DNA from: a virus
Strand: one strand, 5' to 3'
Virus record (IMG/VR): IMGVR_UViG_3300032313_000840
Location: 1-64,000 of that record
DNA length: 64,000 nucleotides
Shown: positions 46,058-53,533 of the stretch, one piece after another
How positions within the stretch are numbered: the first letter of the stretch is position 1
Layout of the letters: each line of letters starts with the position of its first letter
The notes under the pieces: generated by a model
Database searches by the model: none
Told to the model about the DNA's origin: nothing
Seen by the model: only the letters and a program-made list of their open reading frames with translations
Translations under genes and position numbers: made by a program

Positions 46058-48235
46058 TTACCTGCCCTTGCGATCCCGGAACTTCATGCCCTCCGGGAAG
46101 CAGGGGAGTCCGTAGATCCCGGAGTCCATCTTGCGGATGGGCTGACCCGCCACGATGTCCACATACCGGGTGAGGAACACGCGGCTACCTGCCCGCTTGC
46201 CCATCGTCTTGATGAACTGGTTCTTCACCTTGGTGAAGTTACCTCCGGTGGCAATCGCCTCCTCGTCCTTGACGGGCTTCGGGGTCTGAATGAGGAAGTA
46301 CGAATCGTAGCCGGGGAAGGTATCTTCGTGCAGGACGAGGCATCCCTCCTTGAACGCTTCAGCCGCAGCCTTGTACCGCTCCGAATCTCCAACGGTCACA
46401 CCACCCTTGTAGTGATGGGAGATCGAATCGGCATTCTTCTGCTTCTCCTGTTCGCTCAAGCAGAACTGCTCAAAGCAGCGTTCCGTCAGGATACGAGTGG
46501 GCATCACATACATTCCAACGCATCGGGCGTTCAACTTGGTGCGGAGCGAATTGAGCATGGCGCAGATGACGCCATCGGGCAGATTCGTCCTGCCGTTCTT
46601 GTTGTCGATGACGGTGACCGTATCAAGGATCTCGTTCGTCACGGTGAGGGAAGTACCTTCGCCGTACCAGTAGACTCCATCCTCCTTGGAGGTGCTGATG
46701 TGGTTGGGGCAACCGTCCGTCACGACCATGATCGTGGGGATCTGAATGTTGTTCTCCTGCACCCATCCCGCCATAAACTGGGAAGTGAGGGCAATGCACT
46801 CCACCGTGGGCGTACCGTTCAGGGTGAGGTAACGGGAAGTGGGGCGGGTCTGCTGCACATAGGTTTCGTAGATGTACGCACACAGACGCTCACGCTTGGC
46901 CGCATCGTCCTTGGAGGAGGCAATGTTCAGCAGCCTAGCCGTCCCGATGTGCATACCCGTGGGGCAGTCACGATTCAAAGCCTGCGCGCACCATTCACGG
47001 TCGAACTCGTAGGAGAACTTGTCGGGGTTTTGCTTCCTCCATGCATCACACGCAGCCTGATACTCGGGATCAAGGTTGCCGTAGACATCGGTGTAGCCGA
47101 ACACCTCAAACGGGATCTTCGCCTTCTCGCAGAACCACACCAACTGGAGAACCTGAAGGTAGGCGTGGCCGATGGTCTGACCCATGCTGCCGCTGAAGTC
47201 AAGCATGAACACGATGCCGTGGTTCTTGCCGTCCTGCTTGACGATCTTCGACAGGAAGATATCGTCATGGGTGCGGTACTGGTGGAGGCGGTCAAGGTTC
47301 AGCATCCCGGTCTGCTTCGGACGCTCACGGCGGATCTCGTCCGCAGCCTTCTTGCGCTCAAACTGCGCGGCCATCTGACGGACGAACGCATCGGACTCAC
47401 GGACGAACTGGCGGTACTCCTCAAGGAGCAGCGGCCTGTTGCTGTTGCCCTCGTAGTCGTTGAGGATGGTTTCCGTGCTGATGATGTGCTTGGACAGATC
47501 CTTGACCCCGGTGATGGTGACCACCGCGTCCTGATACTGCGAACCGTCCTTGCGGCGGAAGTCACCGGGGACATCGTTCTTGTCGCCCATGATCTTGTCC
47601 TGCTCCTTCTCACCCTGCTTGCCACCCTTGGCAGCAGCAGCCTCCATCTCCTCGCGCATCTTCTTCATGGAGGGGTGGTCGTACAGGAACTTGGCGACCT
47701 CAAAGACCTGATCGAAATTGACCACACCGTCCACCATGTCCACGACCTCCTGCTCCGTCCCCTCAAAGGTCATGGGGATGAAGCCGGGGATGCCGAACTT
47801 GAAGTGAATGTTGAGACGATTGAGGAACCCGGCCTTCGCCAAGTCCATCTTCTTGAAGCCGAACAGGTCAAGGTCTGCGATCTCCTTGTAGCCAAGGAAG
47901 AAGTCACGGCGAGTGCCGGGGAACTTCTGCTTCATCAACTTCTCGATGCGGACATCTTCGATGATGTTGGCGATCCGCTGAAGGAGCATGGCGTTGTAGC
48001 CGTCCGCCTCCGCAGCCTTCAACAACTCCTCGCTGCGCTCGTAGGGAGTCCACATGGCGTGGCTGATCTCGTGGGCCACGAGCATGGTCTTGACGGTTTC
48101 GGTCACATCCCACATCGGCATGATGAGGTGACGCGACTTGACATCGAACGATGCGGTTTCAGCGTCCTTGGAGAAGGAGAACGAAATGTTCTCGGATGCG
48201 AGAGCCTTGGCAAAGATGGAGAGAGAGGTGTTCAT
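46058..48235 (-). CDS. Metallopeptidase-like/VWA-domain protein
   Basis: This is a 725-aa protein. Near the N-terminus VAHEISHAMW gives the zinc-peptidase motif HEISH at residues 55-59. A long charged middle leads to a von Willebrand A domain with MIDAS motif DFSGS at about residues 346-350 and VVTDGCPNH further on. This resembles VWA proteins with N-terminal putative metallopeptidase domain (DUF2201 type) that partner MoxR ATPases. The MoxR-like gene lies one gene upstream on the same strand. GC-rich codon use. The start at 48235 is fixed by a leaderless promoter. Role: probable remodelling or activation of a target complex. Confidence 0.82.
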   Translation of the reverse strand: MNTSLSIFAKALASENISFSFSKDAETASFDVKSRHLIMPMWDVTETVKTMLVAHEISHAMWTPYERSEELLKAAEADGYNAMLLQRIANIIEDVRIEKLMKQKFPGTRRDFFLGYKEIADLDLFGFKKMDLAKAGFLNRLNIHFKFGIPGFIPMTFEGTEQEVVDMVDGVVNFDQVFEVAKFLYDHPSMKKMREEMEAAAAKGGKQGEKEQDKIMGDKNDVPGDFRRKDGSQYQDAVVTITGVKDLSKHIISTETILNDYEGNSNRPLLLEEYRQFVRESDAFVRQMAAQFERKKAADEIRRERPKQTGMLNLDRLHQYRTHDDIFLSKIVKQDGKNHGIVFMLDFSGSMGQTIGHAYLQVLQLVWFCEKAKIPFEVFGYTDVYGNLDPEYQAACDAWRKQNPDKFSYEFDREWCAQALNRDCPTGMHIGTARLLNIASSKDDAAKRERLCAYIYETYVQQTRPTSRYLTLNGTPTVECIALTSQFMAGWVQENNIQIPTIMVVTDGCPNHISTSKEDGVYWYGEGTSLTVTNEILDTVTVIDNKNGRTNLPDGVICAMLNSLRTKLNARCVGMYVMPTRILTERCFEQFCLSEQEKQKNADSISHHYKGGVTVGDSERYKAAAEAFKEGCLVLHEDTFPGYDSYFLIQTPKPVKDEEAIATGGNFTKVKNQFIKTMGKRAGSRVFLTRYVDIVAGQPIRKMDSGIYGLPCFPEGMKFRDRKGR

Positions 48236-48241
48236 GCGCAC

Positions 48242-48270
48242 ATTGTAACCGATGCGGGGGAAGAAGTCAA
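48242..48270 (-). promoter_or_regulatory. Sigma70-like promoter of the VWA gene (leaderless)
   Basis: TTGACT (48270-48265), 17 nt, TACAAT (48247-48242), 6 nt, ATG at 48235. Confidence 0.88.
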
Positions 48271-48291
48271 CCCACAAACAAAGTTTATTTT

Positions 48292-48371
48292 GCGTCCCAT
48301 AACGTCCTGTCTGGCTACTATCAGGGCGTCCAATAAAATCAGAAAGCCCAGACGGGCTTTCTGATAGTAGC
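48292..48371 (-). repeat. CTACTATCA composite terminator element, copy 2
   Basis: GCGTCCCATAACGTCC (48292-48307), GGCTACTATCAG (48313-48324), hairpin ATCAGAAAGCCC/GGGCTTTCTGAT (48338-48365) and CTGATAGTAGC (48361-48371). On the minus strand the hairpin is followed by TTTTATT, a good intrinsic terminator. Confidence 0.88.
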
Positions 48372-48380
48372 TCACAGATG

Positions 48381-48411
48381 CTGCCTCTCCCCCCGCAAGG
48401 GGGGGAGAGGC
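48381..48411 (-). terminator. GC-rich stem-loop after the gene at 48422-48643
   Basis: CCTCTCCCCCC/GGGGGGAGAGG with a CTTG-type loop, between the stop codon and composite element 2. Confidence 0.65.
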
Positions 48412-48421
48412 ATGAACAGCA

Positions 48422-48643
48422 TCAGACGGTGACGGGAGCAATCAGAGGCGTCAGATCGTAGACGCCCTTGCTGTCCGTCTTGCAGTCCTTCAGCACCCAA
48501 GTCGGGATGCCCTTCATGTTGATGGACTGTGCGACTGCGAGGAGGTCGGCCTTGCTGAAGTTGTTGGTGTTACCGCCGTGAACGGTATCCGCGAACTGCT
48601 TGGCTGCGGCGACGAAACGATTGCGCTTGTTGAGGTATGGCAT
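48422..48643 (-). CDS. Small hypothetical protein in the MoxR/VWA operon
   Basis: The 73-aa protein reads MPYLNKRNRFVAAAKQFADT with a middle LLAVAQSINMKGIPTWVLKD. It lies 22 nt downstream of the MoxR-like gene, with AAGAAAG before its ATG, so it is cotranscribed and could be a third component of that system. No family is recognised. Confidence 0.6.
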   Translation of the reverse strand: MPYLNKRNRFVAAAKQFADTVHGGNTNNFSKADLLAVAQSINMKGIPTWVLKDCKTDSKGVYDLTPLIAPVTV

Positions 48644-48665
48644 TTTCTTTTTCTTTCTTTCTTGG

Positions 48666-50015
48666 TTAGGCGTTCATGGCGTACTGGGTGTCGGTGTCGG
48701 GGTTGGACAACTTATCCAACTGTGCTTTCAATTCTGCGATCTTCTTCTGCTCTGCGGTCAGAGAGTTCACCGGGTTGCTCACCGGGGCATCCTTCATCCC
48801 CTCCGGGACAGGGAGGATCGTGGGGTCGATCTTCGTGTAGAGGTTGAAGAACGCCTCCTTCGTGGACGCATCGAACCGCGTCAGCGTCAACTTGATGGCC
48901 TTCTCCTTGTCGCCAAAGATGGCGAACGCCTTGCACACTTCCTCCAAGCGGCGGGTGGTGATGATGTCATCCAGTCCGCCCTCCTTGAAGCCCATGCGGA
49001 TCGTTTCCGCCCACTTCGTGAGGTACTGGGCGAACTCCTTGTCCTCCTTGCCGTATGCCTTCATCTTGCGGATGATGATACGCGCTTCGATGGTGCGATC
49101 CGCGTAGTCCTGCTCAAACCAGTAGGAGAAGCGGTCAAGGAACGCCTCGTTCATGCAGCGCGTACCCACGAACCGATCAGACTCGCCCTTGCCCTTGGTG
49201 TTGGCAGTCGCCACCACATTGAAGCCGGAAGCGGGCTTGATGAACATACCGATCTTCTTGATGTAGATGCCCTTGCCCTCAAGCACGGGCTGAAGGCACA
49301 TCATGCGCTCCGTCCCGAGGTCGATCTCGTCCAACAGGAGGATAGAGCCGCGCTGCATGGCCTGAACCACGCCACCGAACACGAACTTCGTTTCGCCGTT
49401 GACGAGGCGGAAGCCACCGATGAGGTCATCCTCGTCCGTTTCGGCGGTGATGTTGACGCGAATGCACTCGCGGCCCGTGGAGGCGCAAATCTGCTCCACC
49501 ATCGTGGTCTTGCCGTTGCCGGACATACCCGTGATGTAGACGGGAGCGAACTGCTTGGAGGCGAGGATGGTGGAGATGTCATCGTGGTGACCCCACGGAA
49601 CGAAAGTCTCGTTCTTGACGGGGACGAGCGAAACATCGGAGGACGGCATGACGAGGTTGTAGGTGTTGCTGTTCATGTTGCTGATTGTATCACAAGTTTC
49701 GGAGGAAGTCAAGGTTTCGGAAGAAGATTCGGAAATATTTTCTTCCACGGTATCGGACTCTGCGGGATTGTATTCAAGCACGACCATCTCCGGGATGATG
49801 TACTTGCCACGACCTGCACGGCGGTTCTTGGGCTGAACCAGCCAAGCCGGGAGGACTCTGTAGGAATGCTCGCTACTAAGGGCATAGGACTGGCCAAGTG
49901 CCTCAAGGCATTGCTCACGGGTGTAGACTGCTTCCCCGATGGTCTGCGGAGTGCCGAACAGGATCTGAAGGGCATTGAGGAAGTTACGCTTGCGAATGTC
50001 GATGTTGCTGTTCAT
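48666..50015 (-). CDS. MoxR/CobS-like AAA+ ATPase
   Basis: This is a 449-aa protein. Residues 1-140 are an N-terminal adaptor with a basic MNSNIDIRKRNFL start. The AAA+ core has Walker A GMSGNGKTT (about 162-170), ETDEDDLIGGFRL, Walker B GSILLLDEID, VVATANTKGKGE (sensor 1) and RFSYWFEQDY with the arginine of sensor 2 nearby. CobS-type ATPases power cobaltochelatase with the VWA protein CobT; MoxR ATPases remodel complexes with VWA partners. The VWA-metallopeptidase gene downstream supports the second reading. The tail is a short coiled coil. Confidence 0.87.
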   Translation of the reverse strand: MNSNIDIRKRNFLNALQILFGTPQTIGEAVYTREQCLEALGQSYALSSEHSYRVLPAWLVQPKNRRAGRGKYIIPEMVVLEYNPAESDTVEENISESSSETLTSSETCDTISNMNSNTYNLVMPSSDVSLVPVKNETFVPWGHHDDISTILASKQFAPVYITGMSGNGKTTMVEQICASTGRECIRVNITAETDEDDLIGGFRLVNGETKFVFGGVVQAMQRGSILLLDEIDLGTERMMCLQPVLEGKGIYIKKIGMFIKPASGFNVVATANTKGKGESDRFVGTRCMNEAFLDRFSYWFEQDYADRTIEARIIIRKMKAYGKEDKEFAQYLTKWAETIRMGFKEGGLDDIITTRRLEEVCKAFAIFGDKEKAIKLTLTRFDASTKEAFFNLYTKIDPTILPVPEGMKDAPVSNPVNSLTAEQKKIAELKAQLDKLSNPDTDTQYAMNA

Positions 50016-50021
50016 GCCGCA

Positions 50022-50050
50022 ATCTTACCACACAATCTTTCTAAAGTCAA
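50022..50050 (-). promoter_or_regulatory. Sigma70-like promoter of the MoxR-like gene (leaderless)
   Basis: TTGACT (50050-50045), 17 nt, TAAGAT (50027-50022), 6 nt, ATG at 50015. Confidence 0.8.
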
Positions 50051-50085
50051 GTTTGGTCTGAAGATTTTTTATCCAGGTCCGATAA

Positions 50086-50167
50086 CCGGTCCGATAACGT
50101 CCACTACTATCATAATAATATAAACAGCCTCAGAAATTCGCTTAAAGGGCGAATTTCTGATAGTAGC
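50086..50167 (-). repeat. CTACTATCA composite terminator element, copy 3
   Basis: GTCCGATAACC and CCGATAACGTCC (50087-50102), CACTACTATCA (50102-50112), hairpin TCAGAAATTCGC/GCGAATTTCTGA (50130-50160) and TGATAGTAGC (50158-50167). The T tract is weaker here than in the other copies. Confidence 0.82.
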
Positions 50168-50177
50168 TCAAAGAAAC

Positions 50178-50199
50178 AACCCCCGCTTGCGCGGGGGTT
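50178..50199 (-). terminator. Stem-loop after the gene at 50242-50487
   Basis: AACCCCCGC/GCGGGGGTT with TTGC loop, between that gene's stop and composite element 3. Confidence 0.65.
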
Positions 50200-50241
50200 G
50201 GTATGAAAGGGAGTTTATCTCCCCGGCATCTCACCGGGTAC

Positions 50242-50487
50242 TTACACTCCCGTATTGTAGTAGTTCTTCTCGGTCTTGGACTCGCTGACCCTGCAAATCT
50301 TTTCAAGGGCCACGATGCGCTGCCACAACTTCTCTTGCTCAAGGTAGAGATCCTTGACCATCTCGTCTTGATGACGAACGATGCTGTTCAACTTCTCGTT
50401 CAGTCGAACGCGGAAGTAGGCGATGGCGAAGTAGGCGGCACCTGCGAGGGTGATGATGGTGACGAGCGTGTTGAGATCAATGTTCAT
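50242..50487 (-). CDS. Small membrane-anchored coiled-coil protein
   Basis: This is an 81-aa protein with an N-terminal TM (LVTIITLAGAAYFAIAYFRV) followed by a coiled coil (EKLNSIVRHQDEMVKDLYLE) and a polar tail. The topology, a membrane anchor plus cytoplasmic helix, is common in small phage proteins affecting host envelope or superinfection, but no function is recognised. It is driven by its own leaderless promoter. Confidence 0.65.
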   Translation of the reverse strand: MNIDLNTLVTIITLAGAAYFAIAYFRVRLNEKLNSIVRHQDEMVKDLYLEQEKLWQRIVALEKICRVSESKTEKNYYNTGV

Positions 50488-50493
50488 GTCTCT

Positions 50494-50521
50494 ATTATAC
50501 CTCTTGGTTTGGGGTTGTCAA
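50494..50521 (-). promoter_or_regulatory. Sigma70-like promoter (leaderless)
   Basis: TTGACA (50521-50516), 16 nt, TATAAT (50499-50494), 6 nt, ATG at 50487. Perfect consensus hexamers. Confidence 0.9.
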
Positions 50522-50589
50522 GTCTCGGACGGAAAAAAAGTTTCTTTTAGTTACAACATCTGACCTAAATATAAGGAGGTGTTATAACT

Positions 50590-50967
50590 ATGAGACCAAA
50601 GAAAAATTTTTGGAAATGTCAGGACTGTGGAGTGGAACTAAAACGGAAACAAGTTCGATGCCGTGGATGCCATGATATCAGGCATCCTGATATGACCATT
50701 GAAGAATCGGCTTATGGTGACAAAGGTTGGCCAAACACTTATGCACGTATCAGAGATAAGGCCAAGTATGTCGTTAAGCATCTTGAATGGACCTGCTGTC
50801 GCAATTGTGGGTATGACAAACATTTTGAAATTTGTCATATCAAAGCCATAAAAGATTTTTCAAAAGACACTTTATTAAGTGTAGTGAACGATCCTTCTAA
50901 CCTTGTTCCTCTATGCCCAAATTGCCATTGGGAGTTTGATAGAGGAATCTTAAAATTGGACGGGTGA
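50590..50967 (+). CDS. HNH endonuclease with N-terminal zinc ribbon
   Basis: In this 125-aa protein, an N-terminal zinc ribbon (CQDCGVELKRKQVRCRGC) is followed by a typical phage HNH core: WTCCRNCGYDKHFEICHIKA, then NLVPLCPNCHWEFD. AAGGAGG before the ATG gives it one of the strongest Shine-Dalgarno sequences in the window, unlike its leaderless neighbours, which suits a recently arrived homing-type gene. Its last 12 bp overlap the 3' end of the opposite-strand tRNA-Ile. Confidence 0.85.
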   Translation: MRPKKNFWKCQDCGVELKRKQVRCRGCHDIRHPDMTIEESAYGDKGWPNTYARIRDKAKYVVKHLEWTCCRNCGYDKHFEICHIKAIKDFSKDTLLSVVNDPSNLVPLCPNCHWEFDRGILKLDG

Positions 50968-51038
50968 GATTCGAACTCACGATGCCGAAGCGGGCAATTA
51001 TAAGTCGCCTGCTGCTCTCCACCGCAGCGCGCCGTCCA
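50956..51038 (-). tRNA. tRNA-Ile (anticodon TAT)
   Basis: Acceptor TGGACGG/CCGTCCA; anticodon stem GGCGA/TTGCC with loop CTTATAA; T arm GTGAG-TTCGAAT-CTCAC. It would read AUA codons, frequent in the AT-rich late genes. No CCA. Confidence 0.9.
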
Positions 51039-51148
51039 GTGGTGGAGCCTTCATACGGATGCTCCGGTGTCCGTGCAACCGTAGGTTGCCTCTATACGGT
51101 TGTTGTAGTTACCGCCAAACTCATTAATAATATATCTGATTGAGGTAC

Positions 51149-51176
51149 ATTGTACCACCTCTTTCTTGTTTGTCAA
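51149..51176 (-). promoter_or_regulatory. Sigma70-like promoter for tRNA-Ile
   Basis: TTGACA (51176-51171), 16 nt, TACAAT (51154-51149), about 105 nt upstream of tRNA-Ile; the transcribed spacer holds two small hairpins and no gene. Confidence 0.75.
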
Positions 51177-51177
51177 G

Positions 51178-51251
51178 CGTTCCCGGCAGGATTCGAACCT
51201 GCAACCTACAGATTAGAAATCTGTGGCACTATCCAGTTGTGCTACGGGAAC
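51178..51251 (-). tRNA. tRNA-Arg (anticodon TCT)
   Basis: Acceptor GTTCCCG/CGGGAAC; anticodon stem ACAGA/TCTGT with loop TTTCTAA; T arm GCAGG-TTCGAAT-CCTGC. No CCA. Confidence 0.93.
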
Positions 51252-51378
51252 AAATCGGAAGGGACTACTTCAACGGTACTAGGGGAAGAATGCATTTTTC
51301 TTTTAATACATTCCGCAAACCCACCGACCGTCTTCATACCCTTCCGGGTTGGGTGCCTTGAAGAAGGACACCCGGTAA

Positions 51379-51463
51379 TAGCGCGGGCGGGATTCGAACC
51401 CGCAATGTTTCTTATGTATCAGATTTTGAGTCTGACGTGTTTCGCCAGTTTCACCACCGCGCC
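51379..51463 (-). tRNA. tRNA-Leu (anticodon CAA)
   Basis: Acceptor GGCGCGG/CCGCGCT; anticodon stem TCAGA/TCTGA around CTCAAAA; long variable arm as in tRNA-Leu; T arm GCGGG-TTCGAAT-CCCGC. No CCA. Confidence 0.92.
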
Positions 51464-51471
51464 ATGTAGGT

Positions 51472-51500
51472 ATTGTATCATACCTTTGTTGTCTTGTCAA
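51472..51500 (-). promoter_or_regulatory. Sigma70-like promoter for tRNA-Leu and tRNA-Arg
   Basis: TTGACA (51500-51495), 17 nt, TACAAT (51477-51472), 8 nt to the tRNA-Leu 5' end. It lies within the last codons of the HNH gene. Confidence 0.82.
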
Positions 51501-51948
51501 GTCTCTTTTTGTTTCTGAAGTTATCGGTTGTTGAGTGACAGTTTGGGCAGAGAAGTTGAAGATTGGTTAGTTCGTTGTTCACTCTGTTGCCATCTACATG
51601 GTGAACTTCCAAAGCAATCGGAGACTGTAACCAAGTATCATTGTTGCAGGACTCACATCTATGTCCTCTCAATTTTACTAAATTGATTTTAAGTCTGTGA
51701 TTGTTTGTATACTGAGACCAATCTTTTTGCTGTGCGTCTTTATTCCATGCTTGGCCCTTCCAATGGCTAGTATCGATGGAATATTTTTGCAAATACTTTT
51801 TAGCAGTTTGGTAATTGCTTCCAGCCCTGCTGTCGTTCAATCCCAACTCTCTCAAGAATCCTGCAAGAGATGTAACTTTTGCAGCAATCTCGGCCAGTTC
51901 TTCTTTGGTCTTGCTCCCGATGGTGTTGTATTTCTTTCTCATAGGCAT
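51478..51948 (-). CDS. HNH endonuclease (free-standing)
   Basis: In this 156-aa protein, the N-terminal half is a helix-rich DNA-binding region (EELAEIAAKVTSLAGFLREL), followed by a CESCNNDTWLQSPIALEVHH and NRVNNELTNLQLLCPNCHST core, with CxxC pairs and HH/N/H. The family includes intron-encoded and free-standing homing nucleases. AGGAG precedes the ATG and a TCTAAATA box lies before it. It separates the tRNA-Lys unit from the tRNA-Leu/Arg unit. Confidence 0.85.
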   Translation of the reverse strand: MPMRKKYNTIGSKTKEELAEIAAKVTSLAGFLRELGLNDSRAGSNYQTAKKYLQKYSIDTSHWKGQAWNKDAQQKDWSQYTNNHRLKINLVKLRGHRCESCNNDTWLQSPIALEVHHVDGNRVNNELTNLQLLCPNCHSTTDNFRNKKRLDKTTKV

Positions 51949-51982
51949 AGGCTCCTATACCTATTTAGAAACCTATGCCATT

Positions 51983-52279
51983 CTAAAACAGATCGGGGGT
52001 GCTGTCAAGATTTTTCTTTTTGTTTTCCGTCAGCCCAAACTTCTCATGCAGTTCCTCGTAGAACTCTGCGTTGGGTCGAACCACCTGCTCGTGGAGTCGG
52101 TTGCCGTTGATGGCAATCTGCGCTCCCTCTACTGCATCGTAGTAGGCGGTGATCAGATCCTGTGGAGGGTTGGCATTGCCTTCAAGCCAATGTTCCATGA
52201 TCAGGTCTGCGACAATTGCAACCCTGTCGTACATCTGCAGGGCGAAGATTTTTTCATCGAAGTCTAGTGGGGTGTTCAT
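51983..52279 (-). CDS. Small hypothetical protein cotranscribed with tRNA-Lys
   Basis: This 98-aa helical acidic protein starts MNTPLDFDEKIFALQMYDRV; the middle LITAYYDAVEGAQIAINGNR. The start at 52279 is preceded by GGAGAAAACAAC. It lies 15 nt after tRNA-Lys on the same transcript. Shares the MNT start of island genes. Function unknown. Confidence 0.6.
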   Translation of the reverse strand: MNTPLDFDEKIFALQMYDRVAIVADLIMEHWLEGNANPPQDLITAYYDAVEGAQIAINGNRLHEQVVRPNAEFYEELHEKFGLTENKKKNLDSTPDLF

Positions 52280-52294
52280 GTTGTTTTCTCCGAA

Positions 52295-52367
52295 TGGGTC
52301 CGGTGGGACTTGAACCCACAACCAATAGATTAAAAGTCTACTGCGCTACCAATTGCGCTACGAACCC
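52295..52367 (-). tRNA. tRNA-Lys (anticodon TTT)
   Basis: Acceptor GGGTTCG/CGGACCC; D arm with AATTGGTAGCGC; anticodon stem TAGA/TCTA around CTTTTAA; T arm GTGGG-TTCAAGT-CCCAC. No CCA. Confidence 0.93.
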
Positions 52368-52375
52368 GAATGCCC

Positions 52376-52404
52376 ATTGTAACCGATGGGCTGCGGTTTG
52401 TCAA
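52376..52404 (-). promoter_or_regulatory. Sigma70-like promoter for tRNA-Lys
   Basis: TTGACA (52404-52399), 17 nt, TACAAT (52381-52376), 8 nt to the tRNA 5' end. Confidence 0.85.
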
Positions 52405-52405
52405 G

Positions 52406-52762
52406 TCAGGATTCGAAGTCCTCGTCCGCATCCGGGTCGAACGGGTAGTACTCCCGCTCCATCTGACCTGCGTACTCCTCGTAGGTCATCTCCATGACCT
52501 GTGCGATCATCATCATGAAGGCGGCGAAACCCAAGTGAATCTCGGGCACCCTTCCGTCTGCCTTCTCGGTCAACATCCAGTTGGTGACGTACTGGATCCC
52601 GTTGGCGACGATCATGCGCTGACCCTCGTCCTTGTAGAAGTTCGGGTGTTCACCTGCGAACTGCATCAGGGTCTTGACGACATCCAACGGGTCGGGCTTG
52701 AAAGCCCCCATGTCGATGTTCTTGCGGGTGAAGAAACCATCGTACTTGTTCTGCGGTGACAT
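52406..52762 (-). CDS. Small hypothetical protein
   Basis: In this 118-aa protein the central helical part is MIVANGIQYVTNWMLTEKAD and GFAAFMMMIAQVMEMTYEEY; the C-terminus is acidic (DPDADEDFES). AAGGAG precedes the ATG, and one base overlaps the stop of the upstream gene. Function unknown. Confidence 0.6.
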   Translation of the reverse strand: MSPQNKYDGFFTRKNIDMGAFKPDPLDVVKTLMQFAGEHPNFYKDEGQRMIVANGIQYVTNWMLTEKADGRVPEIHLGFAAFMMMIAQVMEMTYEEYAGQMEREYYPFDPDADEDFES

Positions 52763-52980
52763 TAGCGAATCTCCTTGAGGGTGGTGTGCAGGGACATGAC
52801 GAACTCGTATTCTTCTTCGGTGACCATATCAGGGCCGCTGATCTGCGTCAGGATGAAGTAGCCTTGAGCGAGGCGGGCAATGTCCTCATCGTACTCGGCC
52901 CAATCGGGGTGTTCGGTGACGAAGTTTGCGATCTCGTTGATGAGGTCGGAGATGTCGGTGGTGGTGGTGGGCTTTCTCAT
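52762..52980 (-). CDS. Small acidic early protein
   Basis: This 72-aa protein reads MRKPTTTTDISDLINEIANF, with a helical Asp/Glu-rich remainder. It follows a perfect TTGACA-N17-TACAAT promoter with six bases to the ATG. The stop overlaps the next start by one base. Function unknown. Confidence 0.65.
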   Translation of the reverse strand: MRKPTTTTDISDLINEIANFVTEHPDWAEYDEDIARLAQGYFILTQISGPDMVTEEEYEFVMSLHTTLKEIR

Positions 52981-53294
52981 GTCGGTATTGTAACAGATTC
53001 GGGGACTGGTGTCAAGGTCACGCTGTGAAAATGTTTTACTTGTTTTGCGTACCGGATGAAACTGTGCATCTTGTCATCCGGCAGTTCGACCGACATGTTT
53101 ATTGTGTAGGTGTCGATGCCGAAAACAAAACTTTGATCTACGTGCGTGTTCATTCGAACATCGAACATCCCGGTCGGATCTGCGAGGGCCAGGCATTGGA
53201 ACACACTCTTGACCATCTTCTGCAACCTGCGCTTATGCCATCCCATGGAATGGGTCAGCGGGGAATGCATCTCAATGGTGACGGTGGCGATCAT
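52977..53294 (-). CDS. Hypothetical protein
   Basis: This 105-aa beta-rich protein with basic N-terminal half (MGWHKRRLQKMVKSVFQCLA) and IDTYTINMSVELPDD. It overlaps the acidic gene upstream by four bases (ATGA), so it is translated by coupling. The promoter of the next gene lies within its 3' part. Function unknown. Confidence 0.6.
   Translation of the reverse strand: MIATVTIEMHSPLTHSMGWHKRRLQKMVKSVFQCLALADPTGMFDVRMNTHVDQSFVFGIDTYTINMSVELPDDKMHSFIRYAKQVKHFHSVTLTPVPESVTIPT
52987..53015 (-). promoter_or_regulatory. Sigma70-like promoter (leaderless)
   Basis: TTGACA (53015-53010), 17 nt, TACAAT (52992-52987), 6 nt, ATG at 52980. Confidence 0.88.
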
Positions 53295-53527
53295 TCGAAG
53301 TCTCCGTCATCGATGAAGTCGGGAACATCCCGGTCAAGGTCATCGTCGCCGTAGCAGTAGTCATCGTCAGAGTCGTACAGCCCGACCATGCGCTTGGCTT
53401 CTTCTTCGGTGTAGCCATCTTCCACCAGTTCAGCAACGGCTTCTTCCTCGGTAACATCGTCAAGGCAGGAGTCGTAGGCGTGATCGTCGTTGTCGTAGTC
53501 GCTGTCAATGTCGTAGGAGTTGTTCAT
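53291..53527 (-). CDS. Very acidic small protein
   Basis: This is a 78-aa, Asp/Glu/Tyr-rich protein (YDIDSDYDNDDHAYDSCLDD; DSDDDYCYGDDDLDRDVPDF). Such DNA-mimic composition is seen in phage anti-restriction or inhibitor proteins, but no specific family is recognised. The start at 53527 is fixed by the promoter six bases upstream. It is the first gene of a two-gene unit after composite element 4. Confidence 0.62.
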   Translation of the reverse strand: MNNSYDIDSDYDNDDHAYDSCLDDVTEEEAVAELVEDGYTEEEAKRMVGLYDSDDDYCYGDDDLDRDVPDFIDDGDFE

Positions 53528-53533
53528 GCCGGC

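Noticed and set aside
45974-48364. 796-codon open frame on the plus strand
   Set aside because: It is the antisense shadow of the VWA gene: no promoter or ribosome-binding site, implausible Leu/Val/His/Arg composition, and the minus-strand frame has HEISH and MIDAS motifs.
48666-50015. CobS subunit of cobaltochelatase for B12 synthesis
   Set aside because: Sequence alone cannot separate CobS from MoxR; the partner VWA protein carries a peptidase motif and no CobN-like gene is present, so the MoxR reading is preferred.
48600-50123. 507-codon open frame on the plus strand
   Set aside because: Antisense of the MoxR-like ATPase gene in GC-rich DNA; composition biased and no start signals.
51303-51500. 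Possible 66-codon gene on the minus strand
   Set aside because: The frame runs through tRNA-Leu and starts with TTG at the promoter -35 box; the motif-like tail after the tRNA is too short to support.
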